A stretch of DNA of 64,000 nucleotides from Epiperipatus broadwayi (GCA_028023455.1 JAQFVV010006200.1:1497238-1561237); one strand, 5' to 3'; shown: positions 48,331 through 59,832, numbered from the stretch's first letter. A program made the numbers and translations. The notes: a model not told the origin generated them from the letters alone.

Positions 48331-48822
48331 AATTTAGTGTGTGCTCATGGCCATTTTAAAATCTAAAGACCAGTCAAAGCCACCAGTGATACAAACAACC
48401 AATAAATGACATAACTATTGAATAAAAGTACTTTAAATTCATATTTTAGAAATTATAAGCTAGTAAAAATAATATGATTTTTTTCACATGAGCATATAGT
48501 ATATTTTTTTAGTATTTGGAAATTATAAGCTTGTTTTTATCAGACTGCATCTTTTGGACAATCCTTTGGATCAGCCAAACTACCCTTCCCCCTCCCCGCA
48601 TATTCCAGTGCTTTGCACCATTGTATTTCAAATATTTTATGAAGGTAATTTTTTTTTGAAAAAAAAAAATCCCTAATAAAATAAAGCATATTATTTTTAC
48701 TAGCTTATAATTTCTAAAATATGAATTTAAAGTACTTTTATTCAATATTTATGACATTTATATCTTGGAGATGTCAATGGTGGTTTTTAGATTTCAAAAT
48801 GGCCATGAGTGCAAACTAAATC
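48331..48822. mobile_element. Foldback (MITE-like) element
   Basis: Arms of about 130-140 bp are inverted copies: ATTTAGTGTGTGCTCATGGCC and, mirrored, GGCCATGAGTGCAAACTAAAT at the right end; ATAACTATTGAATAAAAGTA / TACTTTTATTCAATATTTAT; AGCTAGTAAAAATAATATGA / TATTATTTTTACTAGCTTAT. The centre (48540-48650) is markedly less AT-rich, with CCCTTCCCCCTCCCCGC. No transposase. No clear target-site duplication was identified. Confidence 0.75.
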
Positions 48823-49978
48823 AGGGCCATAATATTTTTATTCTTATAAATACTTTCATTTATAGCCTATGATAATTTTATATTGAGATATTTGTTATAT
48901 TTTGTTGTTCTTGGTTGATATATTTATTATCTCATCCATACACACTATCCTTCATTATTGATTGACCAATTCACCAGTGGTCTATGCTCAGATTACCAGA
49001 CTCCACAGGTGGCAGATAGGGAAATGACTATGCATGGAAACCAAAAATGCTTCATCAAGAATTCCTGCTGTCTTGTAGTATGGGATATTAGTTTATCAAA
49101 AATTAGATACTGTTTCTGATACAATCTTTTTTGTCTCATTTTTTTCCTTCTTCAGTCACTCAAGTTTGCTTTCAAAACAAGTTATATTTATAGTTTAATA
49201 AGGTTTATTTAAACTTCTTTGAATTAAAAATATCAATTTCTTTTAGTCAAGTATCAATCTTAGACCAGCATTCTCCAACTTCTTCATATTTGGGGGCTAG
49301 CAAAAATAATAATATTTCATGGACTAGCAAAAAGCTAAAAAATCAATTTTCTTAGACTTAAACTGCTTAGACATAAGTGATTGTGACTGTCATAAACAAG
49401 ACAATGGTTACTGTGTTTTGCAATGGTGTTGCTTTCATTCACATGTCAATTATTCACTTTTGAATTGCACATGGTCACACTACTATGAAGAGCAGTCCAA
49501 TCATAATTGCTCTCATTAATGCATATACATTTCTTACTCCATTGATGATAGCACATCACATCTCACTATTTTATTAAACATGGATTTAAGAATAAAAATA
49601 ATAAACAAGGAACCTAAAGTTAAGTTTAAAGTTTAAAAAAAAAGTTACTAAAATATATCATGCATAAACTTAATTATTTAAATTTTTATTATATAGTAAT
49701 TATCTAATAATTTTAATAAAATTTTGATTTACAATTAACTTTATTTAAACAGTTGCAAAAATAAAAAATTAAATTAAAATTGCTTATATTAGTTAAAAAT
49801 TTAAGAATCTTGGCCTCAGGGTGGCCTTTGAAAATTTTATCATCAGATTTTCAATTGGGTGGATGGTTGAAGAGTTGTAGTGTGGAGTAGATTGGAACCT
49901 GTCCATTGAAGTATGAGGATTGGCTATCTTAATATATATATATATCTGAGCACTTATAGCATATATGTGTAGAGATGG

Positions 49979-50035
49979 TAATTTGGACCAACTGATGATT
50001 GCTGGTTTAGCATGAAATACATAAATTGGTGATTA
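49979..50035 (+). ncRNA. Hammerhead ribozyme, cleavage site mutated
   Basis: CUGAUGA and GAAA cores intact, helix II UGCU/AGCA (basal U-U), helix I ACCAA/UUGGU. The cleavage triplet position reads AAA in place of AUA, so it should not cut. First unit of the dimer. Confidence 0.75.
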
Positions 50036-50450
50036 TTTATCTTTTCAACATATATGTGTTCAAGTGTATCAGTGTTATGAGATAGTGGGGAGATTGGTGG
50101 GTCGTGTGAAAGTCTGTGCTCATATGCCCTATATATTACATATATAAACACAGGTATATAATAAGCCTGTGTGTTTCAGTTATATAGTAGAGATGTCTGC
50201 CCATCCCTTGTATATGTATTAAATGGATTATGTCCTGTACATTAGGGGTCAGATTGACCTTAGGTCAACATGGGTGTGACAAGAATCTTGGCCTCAGGGT
50301 GGGCTTTGAGCATTCCATCATCATATTTTCAATTGGATGGACAGTTGAAGAGTTGGAGTGTGGAGTAGATTGGAACCTGTCCATTAAAGTATGAGGATTG
50401 GCTATCTTAATATATATCTGAGCACTTATAGCATATATGTGTAGAGATGG

Positions 50451-50507
50451 TAATCTGGACCAACTGATGATTGCTGGTTTAGCATGAAATACATATATTG
50501 GTGATTA
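50451..50507 (+). ncRNA. Hammerhead ribozyme, probably active form
   Basis: Outer helix I UAAUC/GAUUA, a 3-nt bulge UGG, inner helix I ACCAA/UUGGU, core CUGAUGA, helix II UGCU-GGUUU-AGCA (basal U-U mismatch), core GAAA, helix III AUACAUAU, cleavage after AUA. All invariant bases present. The bulge in helix I and the GGUUU loop of helix II sit where type-I hammerheads make their tertiary contact. Confidence 0.82.
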
Positions 50508-51439
50508 TTTATCTTTTCAACATATATGTGTTCAAGGATATCAGTGTTATGAGATAGTGGGGAGAGTGGTGGGTCGTGTGAAAGTCTGTGCTCATATACC
50601 CTATATATTAAAAATTTTAAATATTATTAATTTATTATTACAAAATTTCCTGCCAGTCAACAATTTTTTTCACAGACCAGAGCCAATCTACAGATTTGAA
50701 GCTAAAGAACACTGTCTTAAACCATAGTTTAAGGTGAGTATCCATTTTAACATCGAAAAAAGTTGCTCGACAATAAATAGATTGAGATTCTAGATTTTGT
50801 TTGATATTGTTTAGGTTTGGACTGCTTTGAATAGATGTATTATTGTTATTTTACAGTTTCTCTCATTTTTGGATGTACTATTTTAACAAAAATTTAAATT
50901 CATAAAAACTCCAGTTTCTCAAATTAAGCCTTGTGCAGAGATATACAACTTCCATTTTAGTGTAAAATTTAGGTTCTTTAATCTTAAAAGCATTCTACAT
51001 ATCTCAGAATACTTTTTACTATATTATTTTCATCTTATTTGCTACATCACTCTGTGACCTTCAGTTGAAATTAAGTCATTATGCCAAGGTGTACACAAAT
51101 ATTTTACTAAAAGATGTGACTTCATTTTTATCACAGCAATAAATTGTACAAAAAAATAATATTATTTTTACTACAGATTTTGAATTCAATTTATTCGAAA
51201 ACAAATTTTGTTTATCTTGTAAGTGTAAATTTAGTATCTGTAGTAAATAATGTAAATTATTTTTTTTAAATTAAAAATAAAGTATCATAAGCTTAGTTGC
51301 TCAGAAGATCGGTGAAGTCTAACAGCCATTTTTCCATGGATTAAAACAGATAGGGAAATTATTTTATTTTATAAACAAAATTGCAAATTAAAAATGTTTT
51401 CAAATGAGAAATCAGCAGATATTTCTCTTAACAGATACT

Positions 51440-51760
51440 CCACTTCTTCTATGTAGTTAAATGGATATATTAAGATCCTATACATGAGGGGTCAGGATGA
51501 CTTAAAGTTAACCTGGGTATGACAATAATATTGGCATCAACAAGGGCTTTAAGCATTCCATCATCAGATTTTCAATGACATGGATGGCTGAAGAATTGGA
51601 AGGTTAAGAAAATTGAGACATATCCATTAAAGTTTGAAGATTTGCTACTGGAGATAGTTTATCTTTTTCACATGTATGTGGTCATGTGTATCAGTTGTAT
51701 AAGATAAAGTGCATAGCTATAGGGCGTTTGAAAGTCTGAGTTTAAATTCCTTCTAAATCA
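51440..51760 (+). mobile_element. Hammerhead-SINE with the ribozyme deleted
   Basis: TATGTAGTTAAATGGATATA, GAGGGGTCAGGATGACTTAA, the ATCATCAGATTTTCAATGAC body and TTAAAGTTTGAAGATTTGCT are followed directly by GAGATAGTTTATCTTTTTCAC and the tRNA-like stretch to GAGTTTAAATTCC. The segment from the TA-rich stretch through the hammerhead is missing. Confidence 0.78.
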
Positions 51761-52789
51761 AATTACAATTATATATCTCATTGCCATTATTTTTTACAAT
51801 GAAAAATAAATTACTTCCACAATTAGAAAATTCATTATTGACTAATAGCATTTTGTAAAAAAAAATAGCTAAAAAGGAAATTCAACTTTTTTTTGCTTTT
51901 ACGTATCTAATTAAAAAAAAATTGGATTATAAAATAAAAAGCAAAAGACAGAATTGATAAGACCACAATTTGACAGGTTAGTTAATGGAGCAGTCACAAC
52001 CTATGATGAATCACCACTTGTTTTCAAGGTTTTGATAAAAAATATTGTGTTTTTCTCTCTCTCTCAAATTCTCTATTTTTTTATTTTTTTTTTTAATTAA
52101 ACACATCAATCAACTAAAAAGGTAAACATTTTAATAAATACTTACGTGTTTGCATGGCAGAATACCGTATCCAAAAGTCAAATTTTTAACAATAAGCAAA
52201 ATATAAATTTGCACACAAAAATAATAAACACATTACGGTACTAAATAAAAACAGATAGGTATGACTTTTTAATACTGTATTCTCGCAAACATGGGCAGCA
52301 GATCTAATATGCAATTCCGTTGTAGATATCCACTTCTTTCAAAATGAAAACAGAATAAATATTATTATTTAATAATAATATAAATGAATATCAATCAACT
52401 GCAAATATAACGATTTTCGTCAATTATTGAGTGTATTTAACAATAACAATATGCAGATATCTGATATTTAACTAAATTACCTAACTAAGTCAAATAGGGG
52501 AGGATTGATAAGACTATTCTGAACTAAAACTGCAACTCTGTAAGTCCACAAACTCGGGCAATTATTAATTCATGCAGATATTTTGTGTCAGAATGTTAAG
52601 GCTATAAGATGATATGAATGAGGTATGTGTCAATATCTTTGTGTGTTTAATATTTTATGTTAGCATATTCTCTGTATATATAAAAAAAACTAATGGTAGG
52701 CAAAATTACTCATTATTCATAACATCCTTTATTAGAATAAAACTGCATCCCAATTACATTTTTTCTACATTTGATACATTCTCAGCTAC

Positions 52790-52876
52790 ATGAGGCAAAT
52801 ATCAAACTTCAGATCCTAGGTCTTGGGCATACATAACAAGCTAATGTTTTAATCACTAGACCATATAACCCATCAC
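52790..52876 (-). mobile_element. tRNA-derived SINE fragment
   Basis: The minus strand has an A-box TATGGTCTAGTGATTAAAAC (about 52862), then an AAGACCTAGGATCTG segment, and a B-box-like GAAGTTTGATATTTGCC (about 52800). The A-to-B spacing fits a tRNA. The body differs from the 44-45 kb SINE, so it is another family or only its head. Confidence 0.55.
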
Positions 52877-52917
52877 GATTTGTAATAAGATGTGATATCA
52901 GTGTAATAAAAACACAG

Positions 52918-52990
52918 CACATTTTAGCATAATGGTAGAATAATGAATTTAAGGACCAAAATCTGATAGATTCCCTACTGAAGATTTTAA
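52918..52990 (+). mobile_element. tRNA-like fragment
   Basis: TTTTAGCATAATGGTAGAAT (A-box of good quality, 52923) and, about 45 nt on, CTGATAGATTCCCT as a weakened B-box. It has no cloverleaf I can complete, so a SINE head or tRNA pseudogene is more likely than a tRNA gene. Confidence 0.45.
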
Positions 52991-53689
52991 AAAATAATTT
53001 TAACAAATTGTATAGATTTATTGTGATCATGTCACATGACTTTTTTTGCAATTAATCATATATATTAAATTTTATTCATCAGATGACTGTAATCATCCAT
53101 TTTTTGTAATAATTACTCAAATCTTTTGACAATCCTAAAAGCATATCTATTATTGATACATCACTGTATTTTAAAAGTCATCTATGCTATAGAAACTAAT
53201 AATTTTGAATGAAAAAAAGTTTAAATTTGTAAGCCAATTTTTCATCTAATTTCTCTATATATATATGATTTAGCTATTCAGAAAGATGTTCAAGTAACAG
53301 ATTAAAAAAAAAAAAAACTTTGTCTTCTCTTACTAAAAAAACAAAAAGGTAGAATTAGTTCCAATTGACTTTGTACCTATAGAAATATGATACCTATCTT
53401 ACTAGCAATAAAGGCTGTATCTTATTACATATTTGTTTATGCTTAGCACATCAACTCTTAGTGATCCACATAATTATCCTGGAATTTTATCCCCCAGTTA
53501 AAAATATTTGGAAATCTATTTTCAAATATTAATTCATCCACTTTAGATAATTATGAAGCAGCTACTAAAACAAATACAAGCTTACTCAGATATTCTCAGT
53601 TATTTTAAAAAAATTTCAAGTATACCCACATTTATAATACAAATTTTAGTACAGGATACATATATATTATAACGATCCAAAAGAGAGTG

Positions 53690-53765
53690 GAGATCGAATC
53701 TAACCGCAATCTGCACTACAAGGGCACCATCTAGGCATTTGAGCCTAGAAAAATTTATAAAGTAG
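53690..53765 (-). mobile_element. tRNA-like SINE head
   Basis: The minus strand has CTAGATGGTGCCCTTGTAGT (A-box region), then GCAGATTGCGG and B-box GTTAGATTCGATCTCC. The B-box fits the pol III consensus. The following body (toward 53650) is AT-rich and short. Confidence 0.5.
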
Positions 53766-56652
53766 GCAGATATGCGTTGTTAAGATTCCACTTTATTTAA
53801 ATATTCAGATCGTTAGCCCAAGTCACTAGCTCATGGAGATGCAGAGATAATAAATAACTTGTTTAATTGCATCTTAAATGATTTATAAAAAAATAAAAGC
53901 CACTGCCAGTAATTAACAAACAAACATTTATTAATGCACATATAAATAAATTTTGAGGAATACATTTAACATTTTATATTAACTTTTAATTTTACATTTA
54001 AATAGATTGCAATGAGTTTAATATTTTATTTAGAGGGTCGAGTATGATAGACTAAATAGATTGTATTTGAAAAGAAAATGTTCTATCCCTTATTTAACAT
54101 TAGGCCAAATGTTCGCAGCCAAACCAACATCAATCCATCGGATATATCGATGTATTCAATGCAGCATGAATACAACAACACAAAATACTATACTGTCAGG
54201 AATGTTCATCTGAACAGTAAGTAGAGTTAGAGAAGACATTGTCTCTCAACCAACAGGAATGCTACATCTGTTGGCAAGTAGAACAATAAACAAAAAACTC
54301 CATAGGAATGGACTGGGGTCCTTTTTGCCGACTTACAATCCTATCCATAGGCAAACAGAAGGTGTGTGGCATATATATGCAATCTTGCCTGTAGCAGATC
54401 TCCTGCTACATTTACTAATTACATCAATACATCTAATCCATTGAACCAATTTAATTGTGAAACAAATAACCTAAGATTACCCTCCCTTAAACTATATATA
54501 TAACTTTACAAATCTATACAGCCATTCATGCCTGACTTAAATTTAACCTTTAGATACATTCACACAGATGAATTTTATACAATTTGTTTTATAATGTTGA
54601 GTATAGATCAGCCGCACAGATTCCACAGTTAAAAACATTTCAAAATAAACACAACTGATCAAAATACAAAATCATCAATAACGTCAATTGCATAGGGAAT
54701 ACAAAAAACCCAATAGCATTCATCATAAGATGCCACAGTGACATCGATGACTTATATATTCCAATCGACTATGAAACAGCAACATATTATTAACCGCTAA
54801 CGAATCTATGCCTGGTCTATACCCAACTTAAATTTCCTCATTTAAAATTTAAACAATAAATATTAATACAAATAAAATAATAAATGGAAATGATTTTTAT
54901 CAAATGCAAAATATATAAAATTTAAACATTATTAATTGATTTGACACCTAAGTCAGAGAAAAGTTATTTTTTAAAAAATTTAGATTATCTGATCAAAACT
55001 TTAAAGTTCTTAATTAATTTTATGATTTTAACAATTATTCAGTTCAATTGCTTATGGTAGAAGAGTCCAGGTTCCTGTTGGCAATTCCCACGAAGACTTT
55101 CATGGAAGACCATTCTGATATTCTGGAGGTAGCCTTAGCTGGTTCATTCTGGTATCACAGTCTTTTCATTTTTAAAATAAGTGAGAGAGAATGATATGTG
55201 CATCCCATTGCCCTTCTCACAAAATCAAGTTGGAACTGTCAGGAACTCAATATTTTTCCTTTTATAGTAAATCTCCAAATTGAACGAACAAAGACGTCAC
55301 TAATCCAAATTTTCATTAAGGTCCGAGAGGCTTGGTACTTCCACTGGTCAAGCTAAAATCTCTTTATTCTCTTATCTATTTTTCATCTGACTTTTTAATT
55401 ACACAGCTTTTGGATAATTAATAAACAATCATTTCCATCTACAAAAATATTTTATCTTTAAATCTTGTACTTTTTTATAAAAAAGTACGTTCAAATACTT
55501 ATTTATTTGTTGTTTTTTTTTTAAAATATTTTTAAAGTTTTGCATCTGTGTGAATATATACGTTTAACAAACATTTTAATTTTAGCGTTTAGTTTTTTTT
55601 AATACATTTATTTTTATTTGCGAACTTAAAAGTTTTTATTTCAATTTATTGTTACGGCATATTTATATATCATTACAATATAAAGCACCACACTATATGG
55701 TTATTATTTTAATACAATTACTTCTGTGCAAACATTTAATGTTTATTAGTCTTGTAGCACATTTCCTATTTTGAACCAATTATTTATGATTGCAATCTTA
55801 TATGCATAGAAATAATCATATAGTTAGTTGCTCAGAGGTTCATGTGATGTTTGAACATCCAAGTAACAGAACATAAAATTTTCATTCAAGTGACCAAACT
55901 GAATTTATTTTGCTCAGTTAAGAATTGATTTGAGAATATCTAGTTGTTGACTTAGCCAATTTATCGCAATGCAAAATCATATAACGATCTATTGAGTAAT
56001 AACTGTTGACATCAATTTTTACATTTAAATGTGTAAAACAAGTTATTCAAAATAATCAGATATTGCTATGATAATCTTCATGATTGATGTTTCTTTGAAT
56101 GATGTAAAAATATCTATAAATATTACTTTACAGCTTTCAGTGGTAATTTATTAATCTATAGTTTTATAAACATAAATAGACCATTAGGGCTTTTTAGCAA
56201 GTTCCAAATAGTGAGACAGATAATATCAAATATCCTTAATCAATCTTAATGTTTTATTCATTAGTTTGCCTTATTCCTTAGTTAAAAATAATAATATATT
56301 CACTAATTGATAATTCGATGAATAGGTAGGCTAGCTATAAGTTATCTACCTAAAAAGAAAATCCTAAACTTGCTCAGAACTTGAATAATATCCAAGTTTC
56401 ATTGAAATTTGACCTTAAGGTCATAGGCATGATAAAATTTATAGTTCTCAACAACAAAAAAGGTGAATAAAAATCTAAAATTGTATAGAATTGACCAATC
56501 TGTGAATTCACATTATGTTTGATCTGGTAAAATGACACACAATATACACTATATAAATGTATGCATATATACCCACACAGCACATTTTAAATAACCCACT
56601 GTGGTAAGCAGTATAAAAAAGAATAACTTTATCAAAACAATGGTTCGACCTA
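53766..56652. other. No gene seen
   Basis: Patches at 54100-54450 and 55040-55280 have balanced composition and no AT simple repeats, but no frame on either strand gives a recognisable product. They may be old repeats or conserved non-coding sequence. Confidence 0.45.
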
Positions 56653-56665
56653 CCCAAAAGCTGTT

Positions 56666-57092
56666 TAAATATTTGAAAACCAGGCCATCCCTCTTCTATG
56701 TATTTAAATGGATAAGGTCCTATACATGAGGGGTCAGAGTGATTTTAGGTCAACATGAGCATAGCAATAATATTGACATCAGCATGGGATTTGGACTTTC
56801 CATCATCAGATTATTAATGATATGGATGGCTGAAAAGTTGGAGGTTGAAGTAGATTGAAGCCTGTCCATTAAAGTATGACAATTTGCTATCTTAATACGA
56901 ACAGAACACTGATTATATTAATGTGTGAGAGATGATAATCTGGACCAATTGATGAGTGCTGGCTTAGCACGAAATAAGAATATTGGTGACTATTTATATT
57001 TTCTGCATGTGTGTGGTCATGTATATCAGTTGTTTGAAATAGTGTGGATAGTTGAAAGTGCTTGAACGTCTGAGTTCAAATCCCTTATATTT
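56666..57092 (+). mobile_element. Hammerhead-SINE single insertion with 13-bp target-site duplication
   Basis: CCAAAAGCTGTTT occurs at 56654-56666 and at 57093-57105. Between the copies lies one near-complete unit: CCATCCCTC, ATTTAAATGGAT, GAGGGGTCAGAGTGA, body, TATGACAATTTGCTATC, hammerhead 56936-56992 and the tRNA-like stretch with the B-box GAGTTCAAATCCC at the 3' end. An A-run follows the right duplication. A variable-length duplication above 10 bp points to LINE-type target-primed insertion. The hammerhead core is UUGAUGA with perfect helix II GUGCU/AGCAC, GAAA and ACCAA/UUGGU. Confidence 0.85.
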
Positions 57093-57565
57093 CCAAAAGC
57101 TGTTTGAAATTGAAAAAAAAAACATAAAAGTAAAAAATGCCCTTTTTTTATTATAAATATTCTTATTATTTATTATTTCTTAATCTCGCAGTTTTTTTTT
57201 TTTTACAATATTTAATTTTAATAATACTTAAACGATACTTCCACGATCTATTTAAATTCTGGGAAATGCAATTTTCTTCAACACATTTTAAAAATCCCAA
57301 ATTACTGACTGATAAAATACACAATGGAATAAGGAGAAATTATATTAGAATCATTTTAGGTGAATCCAAAATAATATAAGAAAGCAGGTTAATCCCAATA
57401 GATTTTAAAAGACATGTAAAATGAATGGTTTAAGAAAAGAAAGTTTGCTGGAGTGCTATAGAAAAAAAAAGATTAAAGACCAAAACTGCAGGAATAAATT
57501 CGAAAAGATTAAAATAGTGTAATAACAGTGACTGAAAATGATAGCTATATATATACAACATGTTA

Positions 57566-57748
57566 ATATAGGGGATTTGAACTCAGACTTTCAAGAAACC
57601 TTCAACTATCCATACTATCTCATACTACTGATACACATGACCACACACATGTAGAAAAAATAAATAATCACCAATATACATATTTCGTGCTGAACCAGCA
57701 CTCATCAGTTGGTCCAGATTATCATCTCCCACACACACATATATAATC
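57566..57748 (-). mobile_element. Hammerhead-SINE locus, inverted part
   Basis: Minus copy: B-box side GGGGATTTGAACTCAGACTT, tRNA-like stretch, then the hammerhead at 57665-57721, ending at ACACATATATAATC, where a plus copy begins with AGCATGGGATTTGG. Confidence 0.82.
57665..57721 (-). ncRNA. Hammerhead ribozyme, best-preserved copy of the SINE family
   Basis: Minus strand: UAAUC, UGG bulge, ACCAA, CUGAUGA, perfect helix II GUGCU-GGUUC-AGCAC, GAAA, helix III AUAUGUAU, cleavage triplet AUA, UUGGU, GAUUA. Every invariant residue and all helix I and II pairs are present. This is the copy to expect active. Confidence 0.86.
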
Positions 57749-58125
57749 AGCATGGGATTTGGACATTCTATCATCAAATTTTCAATGATATGGATGGATA
57801 GCTGAAGAGTTGGAGGTAGGAGTAGATTGAAGCCTGTCCATTAAAGTATAAAGATTTGCTATTTAATGTATATATATACGTGTGTGTGTTGGGAGGGGGG
57901 GGAGATGATAATCTGGACCAACTGATGAGTGTTGGTTCAGCACGAAATACATATATTGATGATTATTTATATTTTCTACATGTGTGTGGTCACGTGTATC
58001 AATAGTATGAGATAGTGCGGATAGTTGAAGGTTGCTTGAATGTCTGAATTCAAATCTCCTATGTTTACAATTAAATTCCGGGTATAAGAATGCCTGTATT
58101 TCAATTCTTATACGTATAATATGCC
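57749..58125 (+). mobile_element. Hammerhead-SINE locus, direct part
   Basis: Body from AGCATGGGATTTGGACATTC, TTAAAGTATAAAGATTTGCT, a TA/TG stretch with GGGAGGGGGGGGAG, the hammerhead 57909-57965, the tRNA-like stretch, GAATTCAAATCTCC, and the tail hairpin with TAAGAATGCCTG. Confidence 0.82.
57909..57965 (+). ncRNA. Hammerhead ribozyme, core intact
   Basis: CUGAUGA, helix II GUGUU-GGUUC-AGCAC (one U-G), GAAA, helix III AUACAUAU, AUA triplet. Helix I return is UUGAU in place of UUGGU, so one pair is weakened. It faces the minus-strand copy about 190 bp away. Confidence 0.8.
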
Positions 58126-59390
58126 ACTGAATTAAAATAAATTTAATATTGTATATATGTTTTAAATCATTACGTTTTTAGTTTTTAACATTTAGAAAAA
58201 ACAATACATATAATAATAAACATTTTTATATAAACAGTAAATAAATAATACATTTTAAATACTTTTAAATTAAAAAAATGTTCTTACTTATATTAAGTTA
58301 TATTAGCAAGAACAATATCAAAGTTAAATTGAACACCATACATATGACTCAAGCAATCCTTAAGTTTTTAAATAACTTATTTCTATGTATACTATATAAT
58401 GTATTTTATTGTTTTGAAATATTTTAGAGTGCACTTGTTCTAATTCTTGAAATGAATGCCATATTTAAGGTAATTATTTAATTAAATAAATCTCAGTAGA
58501 GTAAAAGATTAGTAATTAAACGATTAACTGAGAGTTGTTTATTTTTTTAAAAATAAAAAATAAATAACCTATATTAATTACTAGAGCTAAAATTCCATTA
58601 ATTAATTACTTATTCCAAACACCAGAAAGGGCATAAATAAATATAACAGCAACTCGTCTGAAGGACAATTAGAGGACTTTGTGGAAGTAGCTCATATCCC
58701 AGGGTATCTATCACCTGTAAGTCTCCAAATGGGTGTAGGGGAACAATTTACAGATTGTCTAAAACTTTTATTTTGTGCATCAAATGGTTATTCTTTGTAT
58801 GGGATAAAGGTTTGAAATATTAATTGGAATCAGTTATAAGCAAAGAGTAACCATAGATGTCGAATTAAATGTTTTATAATTTGTTATAAATTTTCTTTAT
58901 TAAAAATATTGACTACGGTAAATATAATAGTTAAATATATACAAGTAATAAATATAGTTGTTAAATAAATACAAGTATTAAATTAAAAACTCTTGGTGTA
59001 ATTTTCTAAATTCACTTTTCAATTGGTCATATCTTCTCACATATTTATAAATATTTTTGACATACATATTTTTATATATTCACACCTATATGTTTATGCC
59101 TATCAGTATTTTAAGTGGTAGTAATAAACCCTGAATTAGATGATCATGCATATTCTCCATGAGTTTGAAACGTGGGAATAACGGAAATGAAAGAGGGTAA
59201 GAACGAATTGAATTCATGTATATTGTCTGATATTTATTTGATCACTAATCTCTCCCCTCCTAAAAATGAAGTTAAAATGTATGCAGGTATATAGGTGCAA
59301 GGATCAATGATAGACTCCTTTACTCATTGTGATGACCTAGCTAACCTATTTTCATACCAGATAAAATCCCATTCCGTTATAATATATATA
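58126..59390. other. No gene supported; one exon-like segment
   Basis: 58622-58716 has an open frame with a balanced acidic/hydrophobic mix (...SSEGQLEDFVEVAHIPGYLSP) ending exactly at CCT|GTAAGT, a strong donor consensus. The upstream acceptor is poor and there is no partner exon in view, so it is not called as a gene. Confidence 0.25.
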
Positions 59391-59394
59391 TATT

Positions 59395-59505
59395 ATCTAA
59401 TGAGCTTGCAAATAGCTCTTAACAAGCTTTTCACAATATTCTCAACTCCAGACTGGTTTCTGCTTCTGGATTCCTCAGTGAGGTGATAGAATATGCAAAC
59501 ATTAG
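59395..59505 (-). mobile_element. Penelope-type end with degraded hammerhead
   Basis: Minus strand 59446-59485: ACCUCA, CUGAGGA, a weak helix II with AGAA loop, GAAA, CCAG, UC, UGGAGU. Core and cleavage triplet intact, but helix II has only a partial stem and helix III is no longer palindromic. Flank TATCTAATGAGCTTGCAAATAG is shared with 59768-59832. Confidence 0.6.
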
Positions 59506-59767
59506 ATTTAAAATGCCATGCCAAGCCCAGAACTTTACCTAATGGTTAACTATTAAGTAGAAAATCTGAAATTTTCAGATATCCATGTGTCTTCAAATCC
59601 AGCTATCTAAGTTAAATAGCAATATGGGACTGAACTAAGTTCAGATACACCATATATTAATAGCTTTAGCAATATAAAATCTCCAAAGCCTTAATAGCAA
59701 AAAATATAATTGCAAAGAAATCTAAGTCATATATCACATGACCTAATTTAACAAGGTATTATAAATG

Positions 59768-59832
59768 TTATCTAATGAGCTTGCCAATAGCTCTTAACAA
59801 GCTTTCCTGAATATTCCTAACTCCAGACCAGT
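59768..59832 (-). mobile_element. Truncated copy of the 59.4-kb Penelope-type end
   Basis: TATCTAATGAGCTTGCCAAT, AGCTCTTAACAAGCTTTCCT and CTAACTCCAGACCAGTTT repeat the 59.4-kb sequence with a few changes and stop inside the GAAA core. Confidence 0.75.

Larger units (their letters stand above)
49803..50607 (+). mobile_element. Hammerhead-SINE tandem, about 1.7 units, with its own duplication
   Basis: AAGAATCTTGGCCTCAGGGT begins at 49804 and again at 50281 (477-bp period; the first unit has extra TA). Both units have hammerheads (49979-50035 and 50451-50507). It begins at an internal point of the unit and ends, after CTCATATACCCTATATA, at another internal point. TTAAAAATTT at 49793-49802 recurs at 50608-50617 as TTAAAAATTT, giving a target-site duplication of about 10 bp. 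A non-integer multimer framed by one duplication means a multimeric intermediate was inserted in a single event. Confidence 0.85.
49266..50714. mobile_element. hAT-like MITE split by a hammerhead-SINE dimer
   Basis: The left terminus CAGCATTCTCCAACTTC is the inverted match of the right terminus GAAGCTAAAGAACACTG, which fits hAT-type CAG-ended TIRs. The flanks TCTTAGAC (49258-49265) and TCTTAAAC (50715-50722) form an 8-bp target-site duplication with one mismatch, the hAT length. The interior has a subterminal GGGGGCTAGCAAAA block and no transposase. Removing the nested 805-bp insertion leaves about 640 bp. Confidence 0.82.

Noticed and set aside
52918-52990. Possible functional tRNA gene
   Set aside because: The A-box is good, but the B-box is degraded and no acceptor stem or anticodon arm can be completed.
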